The notes beneath the pieces are model-generated. The model worked only from the letters and a program-made list of their open reading frames with translations, did not search any database and had not been told where the DNA came from. From the NCBI RefSeq assembly GCF_005937885.2, contig NZ_CP042176.1, positions 3,033,501 through 3,097,500 of the forward strand: 64,000 bases of DNA, given 5' to 3'. Source of the DNA: Bradyrhizobium sp. KBS0727 (GTDB lineage: Bacteria; Pseudomonadota; Alphaproteobacteria; Rhizobiales; Xanthobacteraceae). The position numbers and the translations under genes were made by a program. This document shows positions 1-9,172 of this stretch, piece after piece (the stretch's first letter is position 1; each line of letters opens with the position of its first letter).

Positions 1-100
1 GATGGATGAACTATGGCGATGGGATGCGTGTCGCGTCGAGGCACCCGTACATACTAAAAACCCTTTGGAATCAATGAGACGTCGCGACATAACCGCAACA
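1..100. other. Left edge, no gene recognised
   Basis: No open reading frame, RNA or repeat that I can support lies in this first stretch. It may hold the end or the promoter of a gene outside the window. Confidence 0.4.
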
Positions 101-130
101 TGAAAAAGCCCGTCGGGGAGGGGTTTTTCA
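101..130 (-). terminator. Intrinsic terminator after tRNA-Gln
   Basis: An inverted repeat pairs TGAAAAAGCCC with GGGGTTTTTCA. Read on the minus strand it is a GC-rich hairpin ending in a T run, about 30 bases downstream of the tRNA, where a terminator for that transcript is expected. Confidence 0.65.
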
Positions 131-162
131 AAAAAACTACAATTATTTCAGATGCTTAACAG

Positions 163-236
163 TGGCTGGGGAACTAGGATTCGAACCTAGACAAACAGAG
201 TCAGAGTCTGTTGTGCTACCGTTACACCATTCCCCA
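163..236 (-). tRNA. tRNA-Gln (anticodon CUG)
   Basis: On the minus strand the sequence folds as a standard cloverleaf. The 7-bp acceptor stem is TGGGGAA/TTCCCCA, with discriminator G and an encoded CCA. The anticodon stem ACAGA/TCTGT encloses the loop CTCTGAC, giving anticodon CUG, which reads CAG (Gln). The T arm contains GGTTCGAATCC. A weak TATGTA -10-like box lies at 254-259 on the minus strand, about 18 bases before the tRNA 5' end. No intron or mismatch was seen. Confidence 0.96.
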
Positions 237-452
237 AACGCCTGGACGAGAATTACATAGCAAATTCAAGGCGTTGTCTTGAATGTTGGGCAATTGCTCG
301 CGACGGATCGGCAAATCGCGTCGAAGTGGGGTCCTTCTACCCGCTAGCTCCCGGCCTTGGCAAGCGTGCGGCGATAGGCTTCGTGGGATCAGGCCTGCGG
401 CAAACGCGGGCCTGTTGCGGCGGCGTTGGCGCCGCGGTCAGGGCAGGGGCGA

Positions 453-1169
453 ATGAGCGTTTATTTCGAAGAGCTGGATTATCGCCCGACGCCGATCGGC
501 GCGCTCAGCCTGCGGCGGCGCAGGTCGCTTTCCACCGGGGTCGATGTCTACGAAATCAAGCTCGGCGACGAATATCTGATGTCGAGCCAGTTCACGGCGG
601 CCGAGATCGAACTGGCGCGGCTTGGGCTGGCGGCATTGACGCGCGCGGATCTTGATGTCGTCGTCGGCGGCCTCGGGCTCGGCTACACCGCGCAAGCCGT
701 TCTCGAACATTCGAGCGTGCGGTCGTTGGTCGTCGTCGATGCGCTGCCTGAGGTGATCGAATGGCACGAGCAGGGCTTGCTGCCGCTCGGCAAGCAACTG
801 ACCGGCGATCCGCGCTGTCGTCTCGTCCATGGCGACTTCTTTGCGATGACGCTGTCCGCCGAAGGGTATGATTCCCGGACTCCGGCCCGCCGCTTCGATG
901 CGGTGCTTGTTGACATCGACCACTCGCCGCGAAAGCTGCTGCATCCGCGCCACGCCGCGCTGTACGAGAGGGAGGGGCTCTCCCGGTTGGCCGAACATCT
1001 GCATCCCGGCGGCGTCTTCGCGCTGTGGTCGAACGATCCCCCGGATCAAGCGTTCGAGCGCGTGCTGGCGGACGTCTTCGCAACGACGGCTGCACATGTC
1101 GTGACGTTCGACGATCTGGCGGGGGAGCACATCGCCACCAACACGGTCTATGTCGCTGGAAAGGCCTGA
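453..1169 (+). CDS. Spermidine synthase-like SAM-dependent methyltransferase
   Basis: A protein of 238 residues with a Rossmann-type SAM/aminopropyltransferase fold. The GGLGLGYTA segment is the nucleotide-binding glycine-rich loop. It is followed by an acidic strand end (VVVDALPEV), HGDFF, and the DAVLVDIDHSP motif typical of spermidine synthase-like proteins. ATG 453 is preferred to the upstream TTG at 426 because a G-rich stretch (AGGGGCGA) lies just before it. The protein is shorter than true spermidine synthases (about 280 residues), and the catalytic aminopropyltransferase signature is not clear, so a methyltransferase of unknown substrate is the safer call. It stands alone between the tRNA and the liv operon. 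Confidence 0.75.
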   Translation: MSVYFEELDYRPTPIGALSLRRRRSLSTGVDVYEIKLGDEYLMSSQFTAAEIELARLGLAALTRADLDVVVGGLGLGYTAQAVLEHSSVRSLVVVDALPEVIEWHEQGLLPLGKQLTGDPRCRLVHGDFFAMTLSAEGYDSRTPARRFDAVLVDIDHSPRKLLHPRHAALYEREGLSRLAEHLHPGGVFALWSNDPPDQAFERVLADVFATTAAHVVTFDDLAGEHIATNTVYVAGKA

Positions 1170-1374
1170 TGGTTCATCCGGGCGGCAGCGATGGAGGTGA
1201 TGCCGTCACCCGACTAATTGCCACGCGCGCGGATGCAGCCGCAACTTGCCGATGCCAACCGGCCATGCGATGCTGACCGCGCTGAAAAACAAGGAAAGCG
1301 GTGGGCCGTCGTGCCCGGGCTTATCCAGAGCTCTCAAGAGCCACACCGGGCGGGACCTTTCGGAGATCTTCAAA

Positions 1375-2631
1375 ATGGAATTCAAACGTATCGCTGTGCT
1401 GCTTTCTGCTGCCGCCATCTCGGTTGCACTGGCGGGCGCTGCTTCAGCCCAGGACAAGACCGTCAAGATCGGCGTGATCTTTCCGCTCAGCGGCAACGCC
1501 GCGAGCGCCGGCGTGCACGGCAAGGCGGCGATCGAAACCGCCGTCGAGATCATCAACACCGGCGGCCCCGGTCTCGGCAATCTACCGCTCACGAACAACG
1601 CGGGCCTCAAGGGCCTCGGCGGCGCCAAGGTCGAGGTCGTCTTCGCCGACAATCAGGGTAGCCCCGCCGTCGGGCAGAATCAGGCGCTGCGTCTGATCAC
1701 CGAAGAAAAGGTGGTTGCGATTACCGGCGCCTATCAGTCGGGCATCACGCTGACCGCCAGTGCGATCGCCGAGAAATACGGCATTCCCTTCGTCAATGGC
1801 GAGTCGGTTGCCGCCAACCTGACCGAGCGCGGCTTCAAATGGTTCTTCCGCGTCACCCCGGTGGCGTCGGATTTCGCCAAGATCTATCTCGAGTTCCTCA
1901 AGGACATGAAGGCCGGCGGCATCAAGACCGACAATGTCGCGATCGTCCACGAGAACACCGAGTACGGCACATCGGTCGCGAGCGTCATCACCTCGGTCTT
2001 CAAGGAGAACGGCCTCGCCATCGCGATGGATATTCCCTATGCCGCCAACACCACCGACGTGCAGAGCCAGGTGCTGCAGCTCAAGGACAAGAAGCCGGAT
2101 GTGGTGATCATGGTCAGCTATACGTCGGATGCCATCCTGTACGCCAAGACCATGCAGGCGCTGGACTACAAGCCGCCAATGATCATCGCCGACAATTCCG
2201 GTTTCTCCGATCCGTCGTTCATCAAGACGGCCGGAAAGCTCGCGCAGGGACTGTTCAATCGCTCGTCTTTCGCGATCGGGGCCAAGGGGACGCCGGCCTT
2301 CCTGATCAACGAGATGTACAAGAAGAAGAGCGGTGGCGACGATCTCGATGATACCGCTGCGCGCCAGATGCAGGGCTTTTTCGTGCTGGCCGAGGCGATC
2401 GACCGCGCCGGTTCGACCGAGCCCGCCAAGATCCAGGCGGCGCTGAAGGCCACCGACCTCAAGCCCGATCAATTGATCATGGGCTACAAGGGCGTCAAGT
2501 TCGACGACAAGGGCCAGAATGTGCTTGCCGCGGGCCTCGTGATCCAGCTGCAGGACGGCGAGAACTACACGCCGGTCTGGCCGAAGCAACTGGCCAAGAC
2601 CGCTCCGGTGTTGCCGTACAAGGGGTGGTAA
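1375..2631 (+). CDS. Branched-chain amino acid-type ABC transporter, periplasmic binding protein
   Basis: A type I periplasmic binding protein (Peripla_BP_6/LivJ family) of 418 residues. The N terminus MEFKRIAVLL..ALAGAASAQ is a Sec signal peptide with cleavage after Ala-Gln or Ala. The mature part begins with KIGVIFPLSG, the family's usual first strand. ATG 1375 is chosen because it places the signal peptide at the N terminus; the longer reading frame adds 43 residues with no export logic. It is the first gene of a five-gene operon with livH, livM, livG and livF, and should capture the ligand for that importer. The ligand could be a branched-chain amino acid, an amide or an aromatic acid; this family is functionally broad. 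Confidence 0.93.
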   Translation: MEFKRIAVLLSAAAISVALAGAASAQDKTVKIGVIFPLSGNAASAGVHGKAAIETAVEIINTGGPGLGNLPLTNNAGLKGLGGAKVEVVFADNQGSPAVGQNQALRLITEEKVVAITGAYQSGITLTASAIAEKYGIPFVNGESVAANLTERGFKWFFRVTPVASDFAKIYLEFLKDMKAGGIKTDNVAIVHENTEYGTSVASVITSVFKENGLAIAMDIPYAANTTDVQSQVLQLKDKKPDVVIMVSYTSDAILYAKTMQALDYKPPMIIADNSGFSDPSFIKTAGKLAQGLFNRSSFAIGAKGTPAFLINEMYKKKSGGDDLDDTAARQMQGFFVLAEAIDRAGSTEPAKIQAALKATDLKPDQLIMGYKGVKFDDKGQNVLAAGLVIQLQDGENYTPVWPKQLAKTAPVLPYKGW

Positions 2632-2637
2632 AGTCAT

Positions 2638-2663
2638 GAGGGCGGGACGTTAGTGCCGCCCTC
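2638..2663 (+). promoter_or_regulatory. Stem-loop between binding-protein gene and livH
   Basis: GAGGGCGG (2638-2645) pairs with CCGCCCTC (2656-2663) around a 10-base loop, directly after the binding-protein stop codon. There is no T run, so this is more likely an mRNA-stabilising or attenuating hairpin that raises binding protein over permease than a full terminator. Confidence 0.55.
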
Positions 2664-2714
2664 GCTTATCTCGTTGCTTCGTGATCCCTGAAGTCCAACC
2701 CGCAAGCCGCTGAC

Positions 2715-3578
2715 ATGTCCTCCATTCTCGTTCAGGTGATCGTCGGCGGCCTGTTGCTCGGCGCGGTGTATGCGCTGTTTTCATCCGGCCTCACGCTGAT
2801 CTGGGGCATGATGAACATCGTCAATTTCGCGCATGGCGATTTCGTCATGCTCGGAATGTACACGGCCTTCGTGGTCTGGACGCTGCTCGGCGTCGGGCCG
2901 CTGGCCGGTGTGCCGATCGCGGCGCTGGTGCTGGCAACCGTCGGTATCGTGGTCTATTTCGGGCTGATCCGCAGCGTGATGAAGGGGCCGATGCTGGCCC
3001 AGATTCTCGGGACCTTCGGGCTTGCGCTGTTGCTGCGCTATTCCGTGTTTTGGGCCTTCGGCGCCAACTTCCTCACCCTTCCGGGAGATCTGGTCGGCGG
3101 CACCTATGATGTGCTCGGCATCAAGTTGCAGGCTTCGCGTCTATTGGCCGGCGTCGTCGCCTTGCTGGTGACGCTCGGGCTGCATCTGCTGCTGACGCGC
3201 ACTTCGCTCGGTTCGAAGATGCTCGCGGTTTCCGAGGATGCCACGGCGGCGCAGCTGATGGGCATTCGTCCCGACAGCATGCAGGCGATCGCCTGGGCGA
3301 TCGCGGCCGGCGCCACCGGCCTCGCCGGCGCGCTGATCGCGACCTTCTTCTATATCGCGCCGACGGTCGGCGAGACGCTTGGCATCGTCGCTTTTGTCAC
3401 GGTGTCGCTCGGCGGCTTCGGTAGCGTGCCGGGCGCGCTGGTCGCGGGGCTGCTGATCGGCGTCATCGAGTCTGTTTCGGCCTACTGGATCGGCGGGATC
3501 TACAAGGACATCGTGGTGTATTCGCTGTTCCTGTGTTTTCTCTGGTTCCGGCCGCAAGGCCTGATGGGCAAGACGTGA
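2715..3578 (+). CDS. livH: Branched-chain amino acid-type ABC transporter permease LivH
   Basis: An integral membrane permease of 287 residues with about eight hydrophobic segments. The N-terminal GLTLIWGMMNIVNFAHGDFVMLGMY block is a hallmark of LivH. The C-terminal SLGGFGSVPGALVAGLLIGVIE segment contains the coupling region. It is the second gene of the operon, and its TGA overlaps the next ATG by one base, which implies translational coupling. Length is normal for LivH (about 290). Confidence 0.95.
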   Translation: MSSILVQVIVGGLLLGAVYALFSSGLTLIWGMMNIVNFAHGDFVMLGMYTAFVVWTLLGVGPLAGVPIAALVLATVGIVVYFGLIRSVMKGPMLAQILGTFGLALLLRYSVFWAFGANFLTLPGDLVGGTYDVLGIKLQASRLLAGVVALLVTLGLHLLLTRTSLGSKMLAVSEDATAAQLMGIRPDSMQAIAWAIAAGATGLAGALIATFFYIAPTVGETLGIVAFVTVSLGGFGSVPGALVAGLLIGVIESVSAYWIGGIYKDIVVYSLFLCFLWFRPQGLMGKT

Positions 3579-4567
3579 TGCGGCGTTTCCTCTGGCCCTC
3601 GGTCGCGCTCGCGCTGGTGATCCTCTATCCGCTGGTGTTCACCACGCCGTTCCAGCAGCGGCTCGGCGCCCTGATCCTGCTCTATGCGATCGCGGCGTCG
3701 GCCTGGAATATCATCGGCGGCTATGCCGGGCAGGTCTCGGTCGGCCATGTCGTGTTCTTTGGCTGCGGCGCCTATGCGTCGATGGCGGCCTATTCGCATT
3801 TCGGGTTGCCGCCGCTGGTCGGCATTCCCGCGGGCATTGTCGCCAGCGTGGCGATCGCGGCCATCGTCGGCGTTCCGACGCTGCGGCTATCAGGCCATTA
3901 TTTCAGCATGGCGACGATCGCGGTTGCCGAACTCGCGCGCCTGATCGTGACCAATACCGATTATCTCGGCGCTGCCGTCGGCCTCAGCGGTCCGACCGTG
4001 CCGCGCACCGTGTTCGATCTCTCCTTCATCTCGGCGCTGCCTTATTACTATCTGTTCCTGACCGTTCTCCTGATCACGCTCGGCATTACCTGGTGGATGA
4101 CCAACAGCCGAATGGGCTTCTATCTGCGCGCGATCAAGGATTCCGAGCGCGCGGCGCGTTCGCTCGGTGCGCCGGCGAGCCGGACCAAGCTATACGCCTA
4201 CATGCTGAGCGCGGGGCTCACCAGCGTCGCCGGTGCGCTCTATTCGATGATGTTCGGCTTCGTCGATCCGGAGTCCGGCCTCGGCATCCTGATCTCGGTA
4301 AAAATGCTGATCATGGCAGCACTCGGCGGCGCCGGTCTGCTGTTCGGTCCGCTGGTCGGCGCGGCGATCCTGGTGCCGCTGGAGGAAATCTCCAACAATC
4401 TGCTGGGCGGCAGGGGTGCCGGGCTCACCTTCGTCGTCTACGGCGCCATCATCGTTGTGATTGCGCGGTTCCAGCCGGGCGGCATTCTGGCGCTGATCAA
4501 CCGGCTGTGGGCGAAGCGCAAGCCTGCCGAGGCGCCGGTTGCGCAGGGAGCACCCCATGCTTCTTGA
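3578..4567 (+). CDS. livM: Branched-chain amino acid-type ABC transporter permease LivM
   Basis: The second permease, 329 residues with about ten hydrophobic segments. GYAGQVSVGHVVFFGCGAYAS and AALGGAGLLFGPLVGAAILV are typical LivM blocks. ATG 3578 overlaps the livH stop (TGATG) and is preferred to the longer in-frame start. The last 11 bases overlap livG. It pairs with LivH to form the membrane channel driven by LivG and LivF. Confidence 0.95.
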   Translation: MRRFLWPSVALALVILYPLVFTTPFQQRLGALILLYAIAASAWNIIGGYAGQVSVGHVVFFGCGAYASMAAYSHFGLPPLVGIPAGIVASVAIAAIVGVPTLRLSGHYFSMATIAVAELARLIVTNTDYLGAAVGLSGPTVPRTVFDLSFISALPYYYLFLTVLLITLGITWWMTNSRMGFYLRAIKDSERAARSLGAPASRTKLYAYMLSAGLTSVAGALYSMMFGFVDPESGLGILISVKMLIMAALGGAGLLFGPLVGAAILVPLEEISNNLLGGRGAGLTFVVYGAIIVVIARFQPGGILALINRLWAKRKPAEAPVAQGAPHAS

Positions 4568-5324
4568 AGCCCGCGACATCACCAAAGCCTTCGGCAGCTT
4601 CAAGGCGGTCGACGCCGCCAGCGTCACGCTGGAGCAGGGCGACATTCTCGGCCTCATCGGGCCCAACGGCGCCGGCAAGTCGACCTTCTTCAACTGCCTG
4701 ACCGGCGATCTCGTCTCGACCTCGGGCCGGGTGCTGTTCGAGGGCCATGACATCACCGCCATGACGCCGGAGGCGCGGGCCCAGCTTGGGCTCGCGCGCA
4801 CCTTCCAGGTGCCGCAGACATTTGAAGGCATGACCGTGCTTGAAAACGTGATGATCGGCGCGTTCCTGCGCACGCCACATCGCGCGGAAGCCGAGAGCAA
4901 AGCCCGCGCCGTGCTGGAGCGCGTCGGCATGAACAAACTGGCGGATGCGCCGGCACGTTCGCTCGGTACGCCCGGCCGCAAGCGGCTGGAGATCGCGCGC
5001 GCTCTCGCCACCGAGCCCAAGGTTCTGCTGCTCGACGAAGCCATGGCCGGGCTGACGCAGCGCGAGGTGCAGCTCGCGATCGACCTGGTGCGCGACATCC
5101 ATCGTTCCGGCATCACGCTCGTGATCGTCGAACACATCATGGAAGTCATCATGTCGCTAGCAAGCCGCGTCGTGGTGTTCCACCAGGGCAAGGAGATTGC
5201 GCGCGGCAGCCCGCGCGAGGTCACCGCCAATCCGGCCGTGATCGCGGCCTATCTCGGCACCCGCGCCGCCAAGGCCGCCGCCGGTCATACGCCGGTCGAG
5301 TTGATGGGCGGACCCCCGACATGA
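4557..5324 (+). CDS. livG: Branched-chain amino acid-type ABC transporter ATP-binding protein LivG
   Basis: An ABC ATPase of 255 residues. Walker A is GPNGAGKST; Walker B is VLLLDEAMAGL with catalytic Glu; the H-loop His lies in VIVEHIMEV. The usual LSxGQ signature is replaced by LGTPGRKRLEIARAL, a divergence tolerated in some LivG proteins. ATG 4557 has a GCAGGGAG ribosome site and starts inside the end of livM. The end overlaps livF as ATGA, so the four transport genes are translationally coupled. Confidence 0.94.
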   Translation: MLLEARDITKAFGSFKAVDAASVTLEQGDILGLIGPNGAGKSTFFNCLTGDLVSTSGRVLFEGHDITAMTPEARAQLGLARTFQVPQTFEGMTVLENVMIGAFLRTPHRAEAESKARAVLERVGMNKLADAPARSLGTPGRKRLEIARALATEPKVLLLDEAMAGLTQREVQLAIDLVRDIHRSGITLVIVEHIMEVIMSLASRVVVFHQGKEIARGSPREVTANPAVIAAYLGTRAAKAAAGHTPVELMGGPPT

Positions 5325-6037
5325 CTGGGCCGTTGCTTGCCATCCAGCATCTCGAAGTCCGCTACGGCGACCTGATCGGCGTGTCAGATGTTTCGCTCGA
5401 GGTGCCCGAGGGCAGCGTGGTGGCGCTGCTCGGCTCCAATGGCGGCGGCAAGACCACGGTGCTCAACGCCATCGCCGGGCTAATTCCTGTTCATGCCGGG
5501 TCGATCCGCTTCAACGGCGAGGAGATCGGCGGGCAGAGCGCGTTTGCGATCGTGCGCAAGCGACTGGCGCTGTCGCCGGAAGGCTGGCGGCTGTTCGTGC
5601 AGCAGAGCGTCGAGAACAATCTGCTGCTCGGTGCGACGCCGCTGCGCGACACGGCACGCAAGGCCACGCTGCTGGAGCGCGTCTATGCGATCTTTCCAAA
5701 ACTGAAGGAGCGCCGTAACCAGCGCGCCGGCACGATGTCCGGCGGCGAGCGGCAGATGCTGGCGGTCGGCCGCGCGCTGATGAGCGACCCGAAACTGCTG
5801 ATGCTGGACGAGCCGTCGCTGGGCCTTGCGCCCGCCGTGGTGGAATCCATGTACGAGACGTTTGAGCGATTGCACCGCGAAGGCCTGACCATCCTGCTTG
5901 CCGAACAGTCGATCGAACTGGCGCTGGAAGTCTCGGATTTTGCCACCGTGCTTCAAGTCGGCAAGAGCGTGCTGTCAGGCACCGCAGCCGCACTGGCGGA
6001 AGACCCGCAGGTGCAGAAGGCGTATCTCGGGGCGTGA
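5321..6037 (+). CDS. livF: Branched-chain amino acid-type ABC transporter ATP-binding protein LivF
   Basis: The second ATPase, 238 residues. Walker A is GSNGGGKTT, the signature is MSGGERQM and Walker B is LLMLDEPSLGL, all canonical. LALSPEGWRLFVQQSVENNLLLG is the family's Q-loop region. It starts within the stop of livG (ATGA) and ends the operon. It faces the convergent tetR gene 23 bases away, and no obvious hairpin separates the two. Confidence 0.94.
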   Translation: MTGPLLAIQHLEVRYGDLIGVSDVSLEVPEGSVVALLGSNGGGKTTVLNAIAGLIPVHAGSIRFNGEEIGGQSAFAIVRKRLALSPEGWRLFVQQSVENNLLLGATPLRDTARKATLLERVYAIFPKLKERRNQRAGTMSGGERQMLAVGRALMSDPKLLMLDEPSLGLAPAVVESMYETFERLHREGLTILLAEQSIELALEVSDFATVLQVGKSVLSGTAAALAEDPQVQKAYLGA

Positions 6038-6060
6038 GCTTCGCCCCACCCATGCTACGG

Positions 6061-6723
6061 CTATCTCTTCTGGGCCTTCATCTCGGCTTCCAGCACCAGC
6101 AACAGACAGCCGCTCAAGCGAGCCTCCATCTCCCGGTCGTGAATCGATAGCGGCCCGGGATCGTTGAGGATGGCGTTGACCAGCGTGCCCAGCACGACCT
6201 GCAAACCGAATGCGATGCCGCGCGTCTTGGCGGCCGCGCGTCCTCTGCCCATGGCGGGGAGGAGGAGCGGCGTGGCACGGGCTGAGGTGGCGCGAGCCAG
6301 GCCCTTGAAAGTGGTCCATCGATCGGGGCGGGTATCATCGTGCTGGAGTGCTGCCCGCAGCACGCCTTCGTGTTTTCGCATCCAGCCGACGATCCCGGTG
6401 ACCAGCAGCCGGCAGCGCTCGGCGAGCCCGGCGTCAGAGAGCCGGGCATTCCCGGACATGCCGGACTGCATGCGTTCGCCATCGCGCGCGGCGAGTTCGA
6501 TCAGGACGTTGAAATAGGCGTCCTTGCTCTCGAACCGGCTGTAGAAGGCGCCGACGGTGGCGCCAACCTGCCGGCACAGCGCTTCGATCGACAATTCCGC
6601 GAGGCTGTGGGTGCGAAGCATCTCCGCGCCGGCCTGCAGCAGGGCCGCCGTGGTCTCGCGGCTGCGCTTCTGCCGCGACGGGGTCATGCCTGGCAGGTCG
6701 AGTTCGCTGGCTCGGGAAGGCAT
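6061..6723 (-). CDS. TetR/AcrR-family transcriptional regulator
   Basis: 220 residues with an N-terminal TetR helix-turn-helix at about residues 18-65 (TTAALLQAGAEML..LSIEALCRQVGATVGAFYSRFESKDAYF), followed by an all-helical ligand domain. The gene is divergent from the sulfatase gene with a 154-base AT-rich gap, so it probably controls that gene and itself. An alternative in-frame start is Met13 (6687). The inducer is unknown. Confidence 0.88.
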   Translation of the reverse strand: MPSRASELDLPGMTPSRQKRSRETTAALLQAGAEMLRTHSLAELSIEALCRQVGATVGAFYSRFESKDAYFNVLIELAARDGERMQSGMSGNARLSDAGLAERCRLLVTGIVGWMRKHEGVLRAALQHDDTRPDRWTTFKGLARATSARATPLLLPAMGRGRAAAKTRGIAFGLQVVLGTLVNAILNDPGPLSIHDREMEARLSGCLLLVLEAEMKAQKR

Positions 6724-6747
6724 CGGGATATTGCATCTCCGCGCAAA

Positions 6748-6773
6748 ATAATCATAATGATAATTCGGATTAT
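6748..6773. promoter_or_regulatory. Candidate operator between tetR and sulfatase genes
   Basis: This AT-rich block is unlike its surroundings. It contains the perfect palindrome ATCATAATGAT (6751-6761) and outer arms ATAATC/GATTAT. Its place between a TetR gene and its divergent neighbour suggests an autoregulatory operator overlapping a promoter. No binding data are available. Confidence 0.45.
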
Positions 6774-6877
6774 GGATTTTGGCAATGCGCGCTGAGCGGT
6801 TCTCCGCGACAGCATGGCCAAGGCTTCGGGCGAAACCGGCGGATCAACCGCGGTCGCGAATAGTACGGGAGGAATGC

Positions 6878-9166
6878 ATGGCGGCAGGCAGCGCAAAACC
6901 GTTCGGCGGCGTCATCGACAAGACCGTGGCCGGCTCCAAGCCCTGGTGGCCGGACACGGCAAAACCGCCGCAGGGCGCGCCCAACATCCTGGTGGTGCTG
7001 TTCGACGACGTCGGCTTCTCCGATTTCGGCTGCTACGGCTCGCCGATCAGGACGCCGACCATCGACAGACTCGCGGCCGAAGGCCTGCGCTATTCCGGCT
7101 TCCATACCACCGCGATGTGTTCGACCACGCGCGCGGCGCTGTTGACCGGACGTAACCACCATTCGGTCGGCGTTGGCTGCCTCGCCAATTTCGATAGCGG
7201 CTATCCCGGTTACCGCGGCAAGATCGCGCGCGAGGCGGGGACGCTGGCGGAGATGCTGCGGCCGCACGGCTATCGCAACTACATGGTCGGCAAATGGCAC
7301 GTCACGCCTTTGACCGAAAGCGGCGCCACCGGGCCGTTCGACGGCTGGCCGCTGGGGCGCGGCTTCGATCGCTTCTATGGTTTTCTGGATGCCGAGACCG
7401 ATCAGTTCGCGCCCGAACTGGTCTCCGACAACACCCATATCGACCCGCCGGGGACGTTTGCCGATGGCTACCACCTGACGTCGGATCTGGTCGACCAAGC
7501 CATTCGCTTCATTGCCGACCACACCGCCGACCGGCCCGATATCCCGTGGCTGACCTGGCTGGCGCCGGCGGCCTGTCATGCGCCGCACCAGGCGCCCGCC
7601 GAACTCATCAGGAGCTATGACGCCACCTTCGCGCATGGCTGGGACATCGAGCGCGAGCAGCGCTTGGCGCGCCAGAAGGCGATGGGGATCGTGCCGCCGG
7701 AAACCCGAATGCCCGAACGCAATGATGGCGTCCGGGCCTGGGACGGCTACAGCGCCGACGAGCAGCGCCTGTTCACGCGGCTGCAGGCGGCCTTTGCCGG
7801 CATGCTCGATCACGCCGACCAGCATCTCGCCCGGCTGATCGGGTTTCTCGACACCGCCGGCATTCGCGACAACACGTTGATCCTCGTGCTGTCGGACAAC
7901 GGCGCCAGCCAGGAAGGCGGGCCGCTCGGCTTCGTCAACGCGATGGGGCCGTATAATTTCCGTCCCGAACCGATCGCCGAGAAAATACGGCGGATCGACG
8001 ATATCGGCGGTCCCGACTCGCACAGCAATTTCCCGCACGGCTGGGCCATGGCGTCGAACACGCCGCTGCGGCGCTACAAGCAGAACACCCATGGTGGCGG
8101 CATCCGCGATCCCTTCATCATGAACTGGCCGAACAAGATCGCCGCCAAGGGCGAACTGCGTCATCAGTTCGTGCACGCCTGCGACCTGACGCCGACCCTG
8201 CTCGATCTGATTGGCGTCAAACCGCCGACGGAGATCGCCGGCGTTCCCCAGATGCCGATGGAGGGCGAAAGCTTTGCGCGCTCCGTCTCGGATGCGTCGG
8301 CGCCGTCAAAGTCCTCGCCGCAATATTTCGAGATGTTCGGCCATCGCGGTATCTGGCAGGACGGCTGGAAGGCGGTTTCCTTCCACCCCTCGGGCACGCC
8401 GTTCGAGAACGACAAATGGGAGCTGTTTCATCTCGACAAGGATTTTTCCGAAACCAGCGATCTCGCGGAAACAGAGCCCGAACGTCTGGCCGAAATGGTC
8501 AAGCTGTGGTGGAACGAGGCCGAGCAGCACAACGTGTTGCCGCTCGACGACCGTTTCGCGGCGCGGTTTGCGGAAAACGCGGCGCGGTTTCAGGGGGCGC
8601 GCAACAAGTTCACCTTTCACGCCGGCATGGGCCACGTACCGACCGACGTCGCGCCCGACGTCCGCAGCCGCAGCTACACCATCGAAGCCCATGTCGAGAT
8701 CGACAAGTCCGGCGTCGAGGGTGTGCTGATCTCCCATGGCGATATGACGTCCGGCTACAGCCTCTACGTCAAGGACGGCATGCTGGTGCACGACCTCAAT
8801 ATCGGCGGCGGCCATGAGATCGTGACCTCGACCAGCAAGGTGCCGGCGGGCGCACATCGCCTCGGCGTGCATGTCGAACGTCTGGTGCGCAAGGAGGCGC
8901 CGGCCAAGGGCGCGCGGACCGGGGTCACCGCCTATACGCTATTGATCGACGGCGAACCCGCGGGCTCGATCGAGACCCAGCTCGGATTCAACAATTTCAT
9001 CTCCTGGTCCGGCCTCGACATCGGCCGCGACCGCTCCAGCCCGGTCTCGCACTACACCGCGCCGTTCGAGTTCACCGGCAGGCTGTTGCGGGTGACGGTC
9101 GACATGCACGAGGACCAGAAGCTCGACGGCGACGGCGTCGGGGCCGCGGAGATGGCGCGGCAGTAG
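6878..9166 (+). CDS. Arylsulfatase-family hydrolase (type I sulfatase)
   Basis: A 762-residue alkaline-phosphatase-superfamily sulfatase. NILVVLFDDVGFSDFGCYG supplies the metal-binding Asp pair. Cys81 in CSTTRAALLTGR is the residue normally converted to formylglycine. VGKWHVTP and LVLSDNGASQEGG give the distal catalytic and calcium-binding motifs. The C-terminal 200 residues look like a beta-rich accessory domain. ATG 6878 follows GGGAGGAATGC, a good ribosome site; the longer frame is not needed. There is no signal peptide, so it is probably cytoplasmic. The signature has Thr where Pro or Ala is usual (C-x-P/A-x-R). Substrate is unknown. It is divergent from a TetR gene that likely regulates it. 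Confidence 0.9.
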   Translation: MAAGSAKPFGGVIDKTVAGSKPWWPDTAKPPQGAPNILVVLFDDVGFSDFGCYGSPIRTPTIDRLAAEGLRYSGFHTTAMCSTTRAALLTGRNHHSVGVGCLANFDSGYPGYRGKIAREAGTLAEMLRPHGYRNYMVGKWHVTPLTESGATGPFDGWPLGRGFDRFYGFLDAETDQFAPELVSDNTHIDPPGTFADGYHLTSDLVDQAIRFIADHTADRPDIPWLTWLAPAACHAPHQAPAELIRSYDATFAHGWDIEREQRLARQKAMGIVPPETRMPERNDGVRAWDGYSADEQRLFTRLQAAFAGMLDHADQHLARLIGFLDTAGIRDNTLILVLSDNGASQEGGPLGFVNAMGPYNFRPEPIAEKIRRIDDIGGPDSHSNFPHGWAMASNTPLRRYKQNTHGGGIRDPFIMNWPNKIAAKGELRHQFVHACDLTPTLLDLIGVKPPTEIAGVPQMPMEGESFARSVSDASAPSKSSPQYFEMFGHRGIWQDGWKAVSFHPSGTPFENDKWELFHLDKDFSETSDLAETEPERLAEMVKLWWNEAEQHNVLPLDDRFAARFAENAARFQGARNKFTFHAGMGHVPTDVAPDVRSRSYTIEAHVEIDKSGVEGVLISHGDMTSGYSLYVKDGMLVHDLNIGGGHEIVTSTSKVPAGAHRLGVHVERLVRKEAPAKGARTGVTAYTLLIDGEPAGSIETQLGFNNFISWSGLDIGRDRSSPVSHYTAPFEFTGRLLRVTVDMHEDQKLDGDGVGAAEMARQ

Positions 9167-9172
9167 CGCTTC

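Noticed and set aside
326..655. 109-residue frame overlapping the start of the methyltransferase gene
   Set aside because: Out of frame with a well supported gene, biased toward Arg/Ala/Gly, no ribosome site.
4953..5010. Possible damage to LivG because the LSxGQ signature is missing
   Set aside because: The replacement LGTPGRKRLEIARAL keeps the helix that follows, and LivG proteins often vary here; Walker A and B are intact, so the gene is probably functional.
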